DNA of 64,000 bases from the NCBI RefSeq assembly GCF_013618865.1, contig NZ_JABSOE010000006.1, positions 42,717 to 106,716 of the forward strand, written 5' to 3'. The translations under genes were made by a program, and so were the position numbers. Below the pieces are notes generated by a model. That model worked only from the letters and a program-made list of their open reading frames with translations, made no database searches and was not told where the DNA came from. Below are positions 40,180-49,025 of the stretch, one piece after another. This DNA comes from Phocaeicola faecicola (GTDB taxonomy: Bacteria; Bacteroidota; Bacteroidia; Bacteroidales; Bacteroidaceae). How positions within the stretch are numbered: position 1 is the first letter of the stretch; each line of letters begins with the position of its first letter.

Positions 40180-41244
40180 ATGAAGCGTTTTGCATTTTAT
40201 TTGAGCCTGGTACTGGCGGTGCTGGTACTTGCTTCTTGTAAGAGTGACGGAAAAAGTGTGATAACTCCCAATTCCAGCGGACGCCCTTATGAGGTTCTGG
40301 TCGTGGCAGATGACAACTGCTGGATGAGTCCGGACAGTGCATTGTTCCATGTGCTGGATACCGATGTTCCCGGATTGCCCCAGCCGGAGCGGTCTTTCCG
40401 TATTTCGCGGGTACGTCCTGCTTTCTACGACCGTTCGATGCGCCTGTTCCGTAATATCATTATCGTCGATATCGATCCTGCCGCATATACGCAGACTAAG
40501 TTCAAGTTCTCACGCGACGTGTACGCTTCGCCGCAGATGATCATGACCATCCAGTCGCCCAGTCAGACCGACTTCGCAGAATACGTTTCAAAGAACGGTC
40601 AGGTAATCGTCGATTTCTTTACCCGTGCGGAGATGAACCGGGAAATCAAGTTGCTGGAGGAAAAGCACAATAATGTGATTTCGGCAAAGGCGGGCAGTCT
40701 CTTCGACTGTGACGTGTGGATGCCGGTTGAAATGGAATCGTACAAGGAAGGAAAAGATTTCCTCTGGGCCTCTACCAACCTGAATGACATGAACTTTGTG
40801 ATGTATGCATTCCCGTTCCGTGACAAGGATACCTTTACGAAGGCATATTTCATCCACAAGCGTGACTCGGTGATGAAAATCAATATCCCCGGTGCCCGTG
40901 AAGGAATGTATATGGAAACTGCCGACTCTGCCTTGGTGGATGTACGCAATATTTCGGTAAAGAACGACTATGCCTTCGAAGCCCGCGGACTTTGGGAAAT
41001 GAAAAACGACGCGATGGGCGGTCCGTTTGTCTCACACATGCGTGTCGACCGTGCCAATGCCCGTGTCATTGTCGTAGAGACCTTCGTATATAATCCGGGT
41101 AAGATGAAGCGCGACCAGATGCGCCGGTTGAATGCCGCCCTCTATACCTTGAAACTGCCGACTGAGAAAGAAGTATCGGAAATCCCGGTAGACGCCAGTC
41201 TGACAGAAGAGAAAATGGAGAAAGATTCGCTTTTAAACAAATAA
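40180..41244 (+). CDS. DUF4837 family lipoprotein
   Basis: This is a 354-residue lipoprotein (signal 'LVLAVLVLASC', lipidated Cys near residue 20). The body follows the Bacteroidetes DUF4837 pattern: 'GRPYEVLVVADDNCWMSPDSALFHVLDTDVPGLPQPERSFRISRV', 'NIIIVDIDPAAYTQTKFKFSRDVYASPQMIMTIQSPS', and 'RGLWEMKNDAMGGPFVSHMRVD'. The family has no known function and is restricted to this phylum. Its position between rlmN and pdxA is common in Bacteroidales. An upstream in-frame TTG (40171) is a poorer start than the ATG before KRFAFYLSL. Confidence 0.85.
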   Translation: MKRFAFYLSLVLAVLVLASCKSDGKSVITPNSSGRPYEVLVVADDNCWMSPDSALFHVLDTDVPGLPQPERSFRISRVRPAFYDRSMRLFRNIIIVDIDPAAYTQTKFKFSRDVYASPQMIMTIQSPSQTDFAEYVSKNGQVIVDFFTRAEMNREIKLLEEKHNNVISAKAGSLFDCDVWMPVEMESYKEGKDFLWASTNLNDMNFVMYAFPFRDKDTFTKAYFIHKRDSVMKINIPGAREGMYMETADSALVDVRNISVKNDYAFEARGLWEMKNDAMGGPFVSHMRVDRANARVIVVETFVYNPGKMKRDQMRRLNAALYTLKLPTEKEVSEIPVDASLTEEKMEKDSLLNK

Positions 41245-41253
41245 TATATACTC

Positions 41254-42348
41254 ATGGAAGGAAATAAAATAAGAGTGGGAATCACCCACGGTGACATTAA
41301 CGGAGTGGGCTACGAAGTCATTCTGAAGGCTTTTTCAGATTCACTGATGTTCGATTTATGCACTCCTGTCATATACGGTTCGCCCAAGGTGGCCGCATAC
41401 CATTGCAAGGCAATGGACATTCAGACCAATTTCAGCATCGTCAATTCTCCGTCGGATATTCAGGACGGACGGTTGAACATCATTAATTGCTCGGAAGAGG
41501 AACTGAAGGTGGAACTGACCAAACCGACCGTGGAGGCCGGAAAGGCAGCTTTGTCTGCCCTGGAAAGAGCGCTGCACGATTACTCGGAAGGGGTATTCGA
41601 CGTACTGGTTACGGCTCCGATCAACAAGCATACCATCCAGTCGGATGTCTTCCATTTCCCGGGACACACCGAATATATTGAAGAACGGGTAGGGGAAGGC
41701 AACAAGGCCTTGATGATTTTGCTGAAAGGCGATTTCCGCATGGCACTGGTAACCGGTCACATTCCGGTAGGGGAAATTACTTCTCACCTGACCAAGGAAC
41801 TGATCATGCAGAAACTGGAAATCTTCCATCAGTCTCTGAAAAAGGATTTCGGTATCGACAATCCCCGCATTGCCGTTTTCTCTCTGAACCCGCATGCCGG
41901 TGACAACGGACTGATCGGTTCGGAAGAGGCAACGATTATCAAGCCTGCCATCGAGGAAATGGTAAAACGCCATGTACAGTGTTTCGGTCCGTATCCGGCC
42001 GACGGTTTTATGGGAGCCGGCAACTACAGATACTTCGACGGTATCCTGGCCATGTATCACGATCAGGGACTGGCTCCTTTCAAGGCGCTGGCAATGGACG
42101 AGGGAGTGAACTTCACGGCCGGTCTGCCCATTGTGCGCACTTCTCCGGCTCATGGCACTGCGTATGATATTGCCGGTAAGGGAATTGCGTCGGAGGACTC
42201 TTTCCGTCAGGCTATCTATACCGCACTGGACGTGTTCCGCAATCGCCGCAGAGAGGCCGAAATCAGTGCCCGTCCGTTGCGCAAGCAGTATTATGAGAAG
42301 AGAGATGACAGTGATAAACTGAAACTGGATGCCGTAGATGAAGAATAA
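41254..42348 (+). CDS. pdxA: 4-hydroxythreonine-4-phosphate dehydrogenase
   Basis: PdxA oxidises 4-phospho-hydroxy-L-threonine in the DXP-dependent route to pyridoxal phosphate. The 364-residue protein begins 'IRVGITHGDINGVGYEVILKAF', the family N-terminus. The metal-binding histidines appear in 'FHFPGHTEYI', 'HIPVGEITSHLTKE' and 'AMYHDQGLAPFKAL', and 'NFTAGLPIVRTSPAHGTAYDIAGKG' closes the active site. The length is slightly above E. coli PdxA because of a charged C-terminal extension. Its last 11 bases overlap the start of the membrane protein gene downstream. Confidence 0.96.
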   Translation: MEGNKIRVGITHGDINGVGYEVILKAFSDSLMFDLCTPVIYGSPKVAAYHCKAMDIQTNFSIVNSPSDIQDGRLNIINCSEEELKVELTKPTVEAGKAALSALERALHDYSEGVFDVLVTAPINKHTIQSDVFHFPGHTEYIEERVGEGNKALMILLKGDFRMALVTGHIPVGEITSHLTKELIMQKLEIFHQSLKKDFGIDNPRIAVFSLNPHAGDNGLIGSEEATIIKPAIEEMVKRHVQCFGPYPADGFMGAGNYRYFDGILAMYHDQGLAPFKALAMDEGVNFTAGLPIVRTSPAHGTAYDIAGKGIASEDSFRQAIYTALDVFRNRRREAEISARPLRKQYYEKRDDSDKLKLDAVDEE

Positions 42349-43369
42349 ATACAGAAATATTTTTTTGTTGTTTGGCGTGGCGGCAATTGCCGTCATGCTT
42401 TTGACGTTCGACGTATCATACGATGAATTGACCGACAGCCTGCGACGGGCCGGAATCTGGTTTCCTGTGGTAGTTGCCCTGTGGGCTTTTATTTATTTGT
42501 TGAATGCCGGGGCCTGGTATATCATCATCCACGACGGATTCAGGGAGCGCATTGTTCCGTTCTGGAGAGTATATAAATATACGGTGACCGGATTTGCCCT
42601 GAATGCAACCACTCCGGTGGGGCTGATGGGCGGGGAGCCCTACCGCATTATGGAACTTTCGCCTTACGTAGGTGTCGAAAAGGCCACTTCCAGCGTGATT
42701 CTATATGTGATGATGCACATATTCTCTCACTTCTGTTTCTGGCTGTTCTCCATTCTGCTTTATCTGGTGCTTTATTACAACCGCCTGGCAGTAGGTATAT
42801 CCATCTTCTTCGCTCTGGCGGGTGCCTTCTGTCTGCTGGGTATCTATTTCTTCATGAAAGGTTACCGCTCCGGACTGGCCATGCGCTGTATCCGTTTGCT
42901 GCAGAAAATGCCTTTCCTGAAAAAATGGGCGATTTCTTTTGCCGAACGCAAGCAGGAATCGCTGCAGCAGATTGACCGGCAGATTGCGGAACTGCACAGC
43001 AAGCACCGGATTACGTTCTATTCATCGCTGAGTGCGGAGTTTCTGGCCCGTATACTTTCTTGTGCCGAGATTTATTTCATCCTGCAGATATTCTCCGGCG
43101 ACGTCAGTTACTGGGACTGTATCCTCATTCTTGCATTCACCTCCCTGTTTGCCAATGCCCTGTTCTTCCTGCCCATGCAGCTGGGAGGGCGTGAAGGAGG
43201 TTTTGCCCTTGCGGTCGGTGGACTGGCCATGCCTTACGGTTACGGGGTATATATGGGGCTGATCATGCGTATCCGTGAGCTGTTATGGATTGTACTGGGG
43301 ATTGCGCTGATGAAATTCGGCAACCGGAAACTGCTTCCGGAAAGAAAAGAGCAGATTGTAAAAGAATAA
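42338..43369 (+). CDS. lysylphosphatidylglycerol synthase-type integral membrane protein (UPF0104)
   Basis: This is a polytopic membrane protein (343 residues, about eight membrane segments) of the PF03706 type: 'NIFLLFGVAAIAVMLLTFDVSYDELTDSLRRAGIWFPVVVALWAFIYLLNAGAWYIII' at the start and the family motif 'NATTPVGLMGGEPYRIMELSPYVGVEKATSSVILYVMMHIFSHF' near residue 90. 'LPMQLGGREGGFALAVGGLAMPYGYGVYMGL' closes the channel-like core. It lacks the MprF catalytic C-terminal domain, so it is not a lysyl-PG synthase; a lipid-flipping or transport role is inferred. It overlaps pdxA and precedes, across 206 bases, a CDP-alcohol phosphatidyltransferase gene. Confidence 0.88.
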   Translation: MKNKYRNIFLLFGVAAIAVMLLTFDVSYDELTDSLRRAGIWFPVVVALWAFIYLLNAGAWYIIIHDGFRERIVPFWRVYKYTVTGFALNATTPVGLMGGEPYRIMELSPYVGVEKATSSVILYVMMHIFSHFCFWLFSILLYLVLYYNRLAVGISIFFALAGAFCLLGIYFFMKGYRSGLAMRCIRLLQKMPFLKKWAISFAERKQESLQQIDRQIAELHSKHRITFYSSLSAEFLARILSCAEIYFILQIFSGDVSYWDCILILAFTSLFANALFFLPMQLGGREGGFALAVGGLAMPYGYGVYMGLIMRIRELLWIVLGIALMKFGNRKLLPERKEQIVKE

Positions 43370-43419
43370 ATCCGGGCCGTATGGACGGTACGGCCGGATG
43401 ATATAAAGGACAGGTTTCT

Positions 43420-43491
43420 GCATAAGCGACAACGGGGAATTTTGAAAAATAGACAATTTGATAGAAATTCAGGTCTATTTTACGTTTATGC
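43420..43491. repeat. nested inverted repeat upstream of the phosphatidyltransferase gene
   Basis: Outer arms gcataagcg (43420-43428) and cgtttatgc (43483-43491) pair with one G-U. Inner arms aaaatagac (43446-43454) and gtctatttt (43473-43481) pair perfectly. The gap between arms is large on the left, so this may be two overlapping operators rather than one hairpin. Confidence 0.6.
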
Positions 43492-43535
43492 GGGTTAAAA
43501 TCAGTTCTTCTTTTTCTTCTCAATATAAAAAAGTG

Positions 43536-43543
43536 TAATTTTG
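43536..43543 (+). promoter_or_regulatory. putative -7 element for the phosphatidyltransferase gene
   Basis: TAATTTTG, 32 bases before the ATG. The upstream region is T-rich without a clear TTTG. Confidence 0.4.
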
Positions 43544-43575
43544 CTGTCCGATTGAAAAAAATAAAAGGTATTAAA

Positions 43576-44265
43576 ATGGGAAAAGAATCTTCAACGAGAA
43601 TTCAGACATCAATTCTTAACAGAGCCGAGAAGGTGGCTCTTGTTTGGCTGGCCAAGAGGCAGCCCCGGTGGGTTACCTCCGATTTTTTAACCTATTTAGG
43701 CGTTTTGGGAGCCGTTTTGTATGCAGTGGGATGTTTTTTAGCCAATGATAATATTCAGTATTTGTGGTTGGCGTCATTGGGAATGGTAGTCAATTGGTAC
43801 GGAGACAGCCTGGACGGCACATTGGCGCGTGTGCGTGAGTTGCAGCGCCCTATCTATGGTTTCTTCATCGACCATACGCTGGATGCCGGCACCATTTCAA
43901 TCATGTGTATCGGTGCGGGACTGTCACCGATGTTCCGTTTTGACATCGCCCTGCTGGTTCTGGCCGGCTATCTGGTATTGTCTGTATATACTTATATCTG
44001 CGCCATCGTCAAGGAAGAGTTCAGACTGACTTACGGCAGTGTCGGTCCTACAGAGTTCCGTCTGGTAGTCATCCTGATCAACACGCTCGTGATCTATACC
44101 TCATGGTCGGAACTGAGCTATACCATCTGCGGACAGACCTTCGGCCTCTTCGACCTGATCGGAATCGCCATCGTCATCTTCCTGTTCTCTGCTTATATCG
44201 CTCAGTTTGTAAAAGACCGGAAGATTCTGGCCAAGCAGGATCCGGTGAAGCCTTATAACCCCTGA
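43576..44265 (+). CDS. CDP-alcohol phosphatidyltransferase
   Basis: An inner-membrane enzyme (229 residues, about six membrane segments) that exchanges CMP in a CDP-linked lipid for an alcohol. The diagnostic motif D-x2-DG-x2-AR-x8-G-x3-D-x3-D can be read in 'DSLDGTLARVRELQRPIYGFFIDHTLD' near residue 80. All four aspartates are present, so it should be active. The acceptor (glycerol phosphate, inositol phosphate, other) is not decided by the motif. Several Bacteroidales make inositol lipids, but that route's partner genes are not here. The start is the ATG of MGKESST; a TTG eight codons up is weaker. It is monocistronic with a strong terminator. Confidence 0.88.
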   Translation: MGKESSTRIQTSILNRAEKVALVWLAKRQPRWVTSDFLTYLGVLGAVLYAVGCFLANDNIQYLWLASLGMVVNWYGDSLDGTLARVRELQRPIYGFFIDHTLDAGTISIMCIGAGLSPMFRFDIALLVLAGYLVLSVYTYICAIVKEEFRLTYGSVGPTEFRLVVILINTLVIYTSWSELSYTICGQTFGLFDLIGIAIVIFLFSAYIAQFVKDRKILAKQDPVKPYNP

Positions 44266-44290
44266 GAAAAATAGAAAATCTATGATATGA

Positions 44291-44327
44291 AGAGACTGCT
44301 TCCTTCCCGGAGCGGTCTCTTTTTTTG
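44291..44327 (+). terminator. terminator of the phosphatidyltransferase gene
   Basis: A 10-bp stem with one G-U (44291-44300 with 44311-44320) followed by seven T. Confidence 0.92.
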
Positions 44328-44340
44328 ACGGAAAGACAGG

Positions 44341-44408
44341 GCATAACCCGTAATTGTCTATTTCGATTAATATTGGTTAATACTGCATAAAAGTCTGTCT
44401 ATTTTTCG
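44341..44408. repeat. two direct copies of a GCATAA ... TGTCTATTT motif
   Basis: GCATAA at 44341 and 44385 each precede TGTCTATTT at 44355-44363 and 44396-44404. The same words occur in both orientations at 43420-43491. The pair lies just upstream of the promoter at 44426-44456. Confidence 0.6.
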
Positions 44409-44425
44409 TTTTTGAGGAACGGCTT

Positions 44426-44456
44426 TTTGCCGAAAACAAGAAAAGCAGTATCTTCG
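44426..44456 (+). promoter_or_regulatory. promoter of the DUF5686 gene
   Basis: TTTG at 44426-44429, a 19-base spacer, TATCTTCG at 44449-44456 (one mismatch). The -33 box lies in the loop of a small perfect inverted repeat (cggc/gccg, 44420-44432). Confidence 0.55.
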
Positions 44457-44498
44457 CTTTTGTTTTAAGAATTTGGAAAAGTGTGTATAGGTAGTTTT

Positions 44499-47132
44499 AT
44501 GGTAAAACGATTGTTGTTGCTTATGTTTTGGGGAATATGGACAATTTGTACGTTTGCCCAAATCCATGGAACCGTAGTAGACTCCGAGACTGGAGATCCG
44601 ATACCTTATCTTAACATATACTATGATGGCAAGGGAATGGGAACCATTACCGATATGGAAGGAAGATACTCCATTGAATATCATTCAGGATGGAACGAAC
44701 TGACTTTCTCCATGGTAGGATACACCACTCAGGTGATAAAGGTTTCTGCCCAGACCCGGGAACTGAACATTAAGATGCGGTCTGACCTGATGCTGGAGGA
44801 AGTGATTGTCAAGCCGAAGAAAGAGAAGTATTCCCGGAAGAACAATCCGGCTGTAGAGCTGATGAAGAAGGTCATTGCTTCGAAGAAGAAGACCAATCTG
44901 GAACAGAATGATTTTTACCGTTACAACAAGTATCAGAAGATTACGCTGGCCGTCAACAACATTACGGCCGATTCGCTGCGTGAGTCGTGGTTGTTCAAGA
45001 AATATCCTTTCTTCCGCGACCAGGTAGAGGTGTGCGATGTCACGAACAAGAATATCCTTCCGTTGTCTATCGATGAGACGGTATCCGAAAAGGTATACCG
45101 GAAAGAGCCGCATTCGGAGAAGACCTACATACGCGGTATCAATTCGGGGGGAGTCAACGAACTCTTCAGTACGGGAGACATGCTGACTACGGTACTGAAG
45201 GACGTGTTTCAGGACATTGATATCTACCAGGACCGTTTCCGTTTCCTGCAGTATCCTTTCGACAGTCCGGTGTCGGAGGCGGGTATCAATTTCTACAAGT
45301 TCTATATCATGGATACCGTATACGTGGATAAGGAGAAATGTTTCCACCTGTCGTTTGTACCCAACAATCCGCAGGACTTCGGCTTTACCGGTCACCTGTA
45401 CATCCTCGCCGACTCGACGTATCGGGTAAAGGAGAGTCAGCTGAACCTGCCGAAGAAGACCGATATCAACTTTGTGGACAACATGATCATCGACCAGAAG
45501 TTCGGTGAACTGCCTACCGGAGAGTGGGTGCTGCTGGAAGACGACATGCTCTGCGAACTCTCTTACCTGAAGAAGGTGCTGGGCTCCTACCAGGTAAGAA
45601 GAACGACGCGGTATTTCGACTTCTCGTTCGACCCGATTCCGGAATCGATGTTCAAGCGCAAGGAGAAAGAGATAAAGGACGTGAACGCCATGATGCGTAA
45701 CGAAATGTACTGGAGCCAGTACCGTCAGGAAGAACTGACCAAGTCGGAAACGCGGATGGGCAGTTTTGTCGACGACCTGACAAAGATCAAGGGCTTCAAG
45801 TACATCATCTTTGTGCTGAAGGCGCTGATTGAGAACTTCGTGGAGACCAGTACCCCCGACAGTAAGGTGGATATCGGTCCGATCAATACCATCATTTCTT
45901 CGAACTATATCGACGGACTGCGTCTGCGCGGTTCGCTGCAGACTACGGCCAAGCTGCATCCGCATCTCTTCCTCAAGGGATATTATGCATACGGATTCAA
46001 GGACCAGAAGTCGAAGTATATGGGAGAGGTGGAATATTCCTTCAATAAAAAGGAATATCTGCCCAGGGAATACCCGAAGAACTCACTGACACTGACGTAC
46101 CAGTACGATAACATGCTGCCTTCCGACAAGTTCATCAGTACGGATAAGGATAACGTGTTTACGGCACTGAAGGTCTGCTCGGTAGACCAGTATAACTACG
46201 AGCGGAAGGCTACCTTGAAGTATGAGCGTGAGCGCGAATTCGGACTGAAGACCACAGCCATGTTCCGCCATGCCAATTACGAGCCCTGCGGTGAGTTGTT
46301 CTACCGTACCATGGCCGGGGAGAGTGCCTTGCAGTCAGCTCTCGACCGTCAGGAACTGGCCGGACAGAAATGGGTGAAGTCTCCGTTCAATACGCACGAT
46401 ATTACCGTAACCGAAATGTCCTTCGGGCTGCGCTATGCTCCGGGAGAGACATTCGTCAATACCAAGCAGCGCCGTCTTCCGGTGAACCTGGATGCACCGG
46501 AGTTCACCTTGCAGCATACGCTGGCCCTGAAGGGAGTGCTGGGAGGCGACTATACCTATAACATGACCGAAGCCAGTGCCTACAAGCGTTTCTGGCTCAG
46601 TTCGTGGGGAAACATCGACGTGTACCTGAAGGGAGCTATCCAGTGGAACAAGGTGCCTTTCCCGCTGCTGATCATGCCGGCGGCCAACCTGTCGTACATC
46701 ATTCAGGATGAGACGTTCAACCTGATCAACAACATGGAGTTCCTCAACGACCGTTATGCTTCGCTCGATGTGTCATGGAACATGCAGGGTAAGTTGTTCA
46801 ACCGTATTCCGCTGCTGAAGAAACTGAAGTGGCGTGAGTTCATCGGGGTGAAGTGCCTCTGGGGTACGCTCACCGACAAGAACAATCCTTTCCTGGAGCA
46901 GAACCGTTACGACAATACGCTGATGATGTTCCCGGGCCACTACGACATGAACGGGGTATACCAGTATTCCAGCAATGTCATGGATCCCAAGAAGCCGTAT
47001 GTGGAAATTACGGCCGGTATCCATAACATCTTCAAACTGCTGCACGTAGAGTATGTACGACGGTTGAATTACAATGAACTTCCTACGGCCAACAAGTGGG
47101 GAGTCCGTCTGATGATTCGTACTGTATTTTAA
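44499..47132 (+). CDS. outer-membrane protein with carboxypeptidase-regulatory-like domain (DUF5686 family)
   Basis: This 877-residue exported protein has a signal peptide ending 'WTICTFAQ', a carboxypeptidase-regulatory-like beta-sandwich ('IHGTVVDSETGDPIPYLNIYYDGKGMGTITDMEGRYSIEY', about residues 22-100), a linker, and a long beta-rich part with features of an outer-membrane barrel of the DUF5686 type ('LRGSLQTTAKLHPHLFLKGYYAYGFKDQKSKYMGEVEYSF', 'TEASAYKRFWLSSWGNIDVYLKGAIQWNKVPFPLLIMPAANLSY'), ending in '...VRLMIRTVF' with a C-terminal Phe as for barrel insertion. It has no TonB plug, so it is not a classical receptor. The function is unknown. It is monocistronic with its own promoter. Confidence 0.85.
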   Translation: MVKRLLLLMFWGIWTICTFAQIHGTVVDSETGDPIPYLNIYYDGKGMGTITDMEGRYSIEYHSGWNELTFSMVGYTTQVIKVSAQTRELNIKMRSDLMLEEVIVKPKKEKYSRKNNPAVELMKKVIASKKKTNLEQNDFYRYNKYQKITLAVNNITADSLRESWLFKKYPFFRDQVEVCDVTNKNILPLSIDETVSEKVYRKEPHSEKTYIRGINSGGVNELFSTGDMLTTVLKDVFQDIDIYQDRFRFLQYPFDSPVSEAGINFYKFYIMDTVYVDKEKCFHLSFVPNNPQDFGFTGHLYILADSTYRVKESQLNLPKKTDINFVDNMIIDQKFGELPTGEWVLLEDDMLCELSYLKKVLGSYQVRRTTRYFDFSFDPIPESMFKRKEKEIKDVNAMMRNEMYWSQYRQEELTKSETRMGSFVDDLTKIKGFKYIIFVLKALIENFVETSTPDSKVDIGPINTIISSNYIDGLRLRGSLQTTAKLHPHLFLKGYYAYGFKDQKSKYMGEVEYSFNKKEYLPREYPKNSLTLTYQYDNMLPSDKFISTDKDNVFTALKVCSVDQYNYERKATLKYEREREFGLKTTAMFRHANYEPCGELFYRTMAGESALQSALDRQELAGQKWVKSPFNTHDITVTEMSFGLRYAPGETFVNTKQRRLPVNLDAPEFTLQHTLALKGVLGGDYTYNMTEASAYKRFWLSSWGNIDVYLKGAIQWNKVPFPLLIMPAANLSYIIQDETFNLINNMEFLNDRYASLDVSWNMQGKLFNRIPLLKKLKWREFIGVKCLWGTLTDKNNPFLEQNRYDNTLMMFPGHYDMNGVYQYSSNVMDPKKPYVEITAGIHNIFKLLHVEYVRRLNYNELPTANKWGVRLMIRTVF

Positions 47133-47170
47133 TTTTTCAGACAAAATGGCAAAGACAAGCAAAGTTTTTG

Positions 47171-47178
47171 TAATTTTG
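47171..47178 (+). promoter_or_regulatory. putative -7 element of the activator-lptE-secG operon
   Basis: TAATTTTG, 16 bases before the ATG at 47195. No TTTG at a proper distance. Confidence 0.35.
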
Positions 47179-47194
47179 TCATAGATAGAAATTG

Positions 47195-48502
47195 ATGGCT
47201 ATGGTAAAATCAGAAATACAGAATGTAAAGTTACGTTTCGGCATCATCGGCAACACGGAGGGTCTGAACCGGGCGATTGATGTGGCCATGCAGGTGGCCC
47301 CGACCGACTTGTCGGTGCTGGTTACCGGTGAGAGCGGTGTGGGTAAGGAGAGTTTTCCTCAGATTATCCATCAGTTCAGCCGGCGCAAGCACGGACCTTA
47401 TATTGCCGTCAACTGCGGGGCGATTCCGGAAGGAACGATTGACTCGGAACTGTTCGGACACGAGAAGGGCTCGTTTACGGGAGCCATCAGTGACCGCAAC
47501 GGTTATTTTGCCGAAGCAAACGGGGGAACGATTTTCCTCGACGAGGTGGGAGAACTGCCATTGTCTACCCAGGCGCGTCTGTTGCGTGTACTGGAATCGG
47601 GCGAGTATATCAAGGTCGGCTCCTCCAAGATGCAGAAGACCGATGTGCGCATCGTGGCAGCCACGAATGTCAACTTCGAGGAGGCCATTGCCGAAGGACG
47701 TTTCCGCGAAGACTTGTACTACCGTCTGAATACGGTGCCCATCAAGGTACCTCCCTTGCGTGAGCGCGCAGGCGACATCGTACTGCTGTTCCGTAAGTTT
47801 GCAGCCGATTTTGCAGAAAAATACCGGATGCCTTCCATCCAGCTCGATGAGAAAGCCCGGCAGTTGCTCATGAGCTACAGCTGGCCGGGAAATATCCGTC
47901 AGCTGAAGAACATCACGGAACAGATTTCCATCATTGAGACCAACCGCGACATTACTGCCGAAATCCTGCAGAATTACCTGCCGGCACAGCCGGTATCGAA
48001 ACTTCCGGCCATGCTGGGTATCAAGCCTGCATCGGGTGGAAAGGGCTTTGAGAGCGAAAGGGAGATTCTGTATCAGGTATTGTTCGATATGCGGAGGGAT
48101 GTGACGGAACTCAAGAAACTCGTGCACGAGATCATGACGGAACGGGCTGCCGAGGGCAATACGCATCCGCAGACCACACCGGTACATTATATCCAGAATG
48201 CCCTGCCGCTGATACACGATACGTCGGTGGTGGTGCCTACGGTCACGGAAGTGCCGGCCACTCCGGTATCCGCACCGCCGGCTGCCAAAATATCGGCTCC
48301 CCGGATGACTCCCGAAGAAGCCTCGGAAGTGCAGGATACGGAGGAATACATCGAAGAAAACCTGTCACTCGATGAGGTGGAAAAGGAGATGATCCGCAAG
48401 GCCCTGGAGCGGCACCGGGGAAAGAGGAAGAATGCTGCAAACGATTTGAAAATATCGGAGCGTACGCTCTACAGAAAAATAAAGGAATATGGACTTGATT
48501 AA
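47195..48502 (+). CDS. sigma-54-dependent transcriptional activator (AAA+ and Fis-type HTH), without receiver domain
   Basis: The 435-residue regulator consists of a central AAA+ domain and a C-terminal DNA-binding helix-turn-helix. Walker A is GESGVGKE (residues 45-52). The sigma-54 contact loop reads GSFTGA (92-97) instead of GAFTGA. Walker B is 'GGTIFLDEVGEL', and the sensor/R-finger region is 'RFREDLYYRLNTVPIKVPPLRERAGDI'. After a Pro/Ala-rich linker comes 'RKNAANDLKISERTLYRKIKEYGL', a Fis-type HTH. It has no N-terminal receiver or sensor domain, so control must come by abundance or a partner. Its stop overlaps lptE by 14 bases, placing it in an envelope-biogenesis operon. The start is MAMVKS; Met3 is an alternative. 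Confidence 0.93.
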   Translation: MAMVKSEIQNVKLRFGIIGNTEGLNRAIDVAMQVAPTDLSVLVTGESGVGKESFPQIIHQFSRRKHGPYIAVNCGAIPEGTIDSELFGHEKGSFTGAISDRNGYFAEANGGTIFLDEVGELPLSTQARLLRVLESGEYIKVGSSKMQKTDVRIVAATNVNFEEAIAEGRFREDLYYRLNTVPIKVPPLRERAGDIVLLFRKFAADFAEKYRMPSIQLDEKARQLLMSYSWPGNIRQLKNITEQISIIETNRDITAEILQNYLPAQPVSKLPAMLGIKPASGGKGFESEREILYQVLFDMRRDVTELKKLVHEIMTERAAEGNTHPQTTPVHYIQNALPLIHDTSVVVPTVTEVPATPVSAPPAAKISAPRMTPEEASEVQDTEEYIEENLSLDEVEKEMIRKALERHRGKRKNAANDLKISERTLYRKIKEYGLD

Positions 48503-49016
48503 GAAATGTTGGAAAAGAGTGGCTTTTTTGTCGGTAGCACTGTGTGCGCTGGTGGCCTGTACGGTTTCGTATAAGTTTAACGGAGCTTCCATCAACTACG
48601 ACAAGGTAAAGACGATATCTTTCGAGAACTTCCCGAACCGCTCCGATGCCTTCGTATGGGGTCCGATGGAGTCTATGTTTAACATCGCACTCCAGGATAT
48701 CTATATGCAGCAGACCCGTCTGAAGCAGTTGCGTCAGGGAGGCGACCTGGAACTGGCGGGTGAGATTGTGAAGTACGATGCCTACAACAAGGGTGTGGGT
48801 TCCGACGGTTATTCTACGATGGTGGAATTGCGCATGACGGTCAACGTGCGGTTTGTCAACAATACGAACCATACCGAAGACTTTGAGCAGCAGTTCTCTG
48901 CCAGCCGTGAGTACGATTCCAAGCAGCAGCTTTCATCCGTACAGGAAGACCTGGTATCGCAGATGATCGACGAGATTGTGGAACAGATATTCAATGCCAC
49001 TGTGGCCAACTGGTAA
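48489..49016 (+). CDS. lptE: LPS-assembly lipoprotein LptE family
   Basis: LptE plugs the LptD barrel and helps place LPS in the outer leaflet. The 175-residue lipoprotein (signal 'VALCALVAC', lipidated Cys near 24) continues 'TVSYKFNGASINYDKVKTISFENFPNRSD', the Bacteroidetes LptE opening, and ends 'EIVEQIFNATVANW', also characteristic. Sequence identity with proteobacterial LptE is low; the call rests on the PF04390-type pattern. It overlaps the sigma-54-type regulator and is followed by a TPR gene after 9 bases and secG after that. lptD is not in the window. Confidence 0.9.
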   Translation: MDLIKKCWKRVAFLSVALCALVACTVSYKFNGASINYDKVKTISFENFPNRSDAFVWGPMESMFNIALQDIYMQQTRLKQLRQGGDLELAGEIVKYDAYNKGVGSDGYSTMVELRMTVNVRFVNNTNHTEDFEQQFSASREYDSKQQLSSVQEDLVSQMIDEIVEQIFNATVANW

Positions 49017-49025
49017 GCAGCAGTC

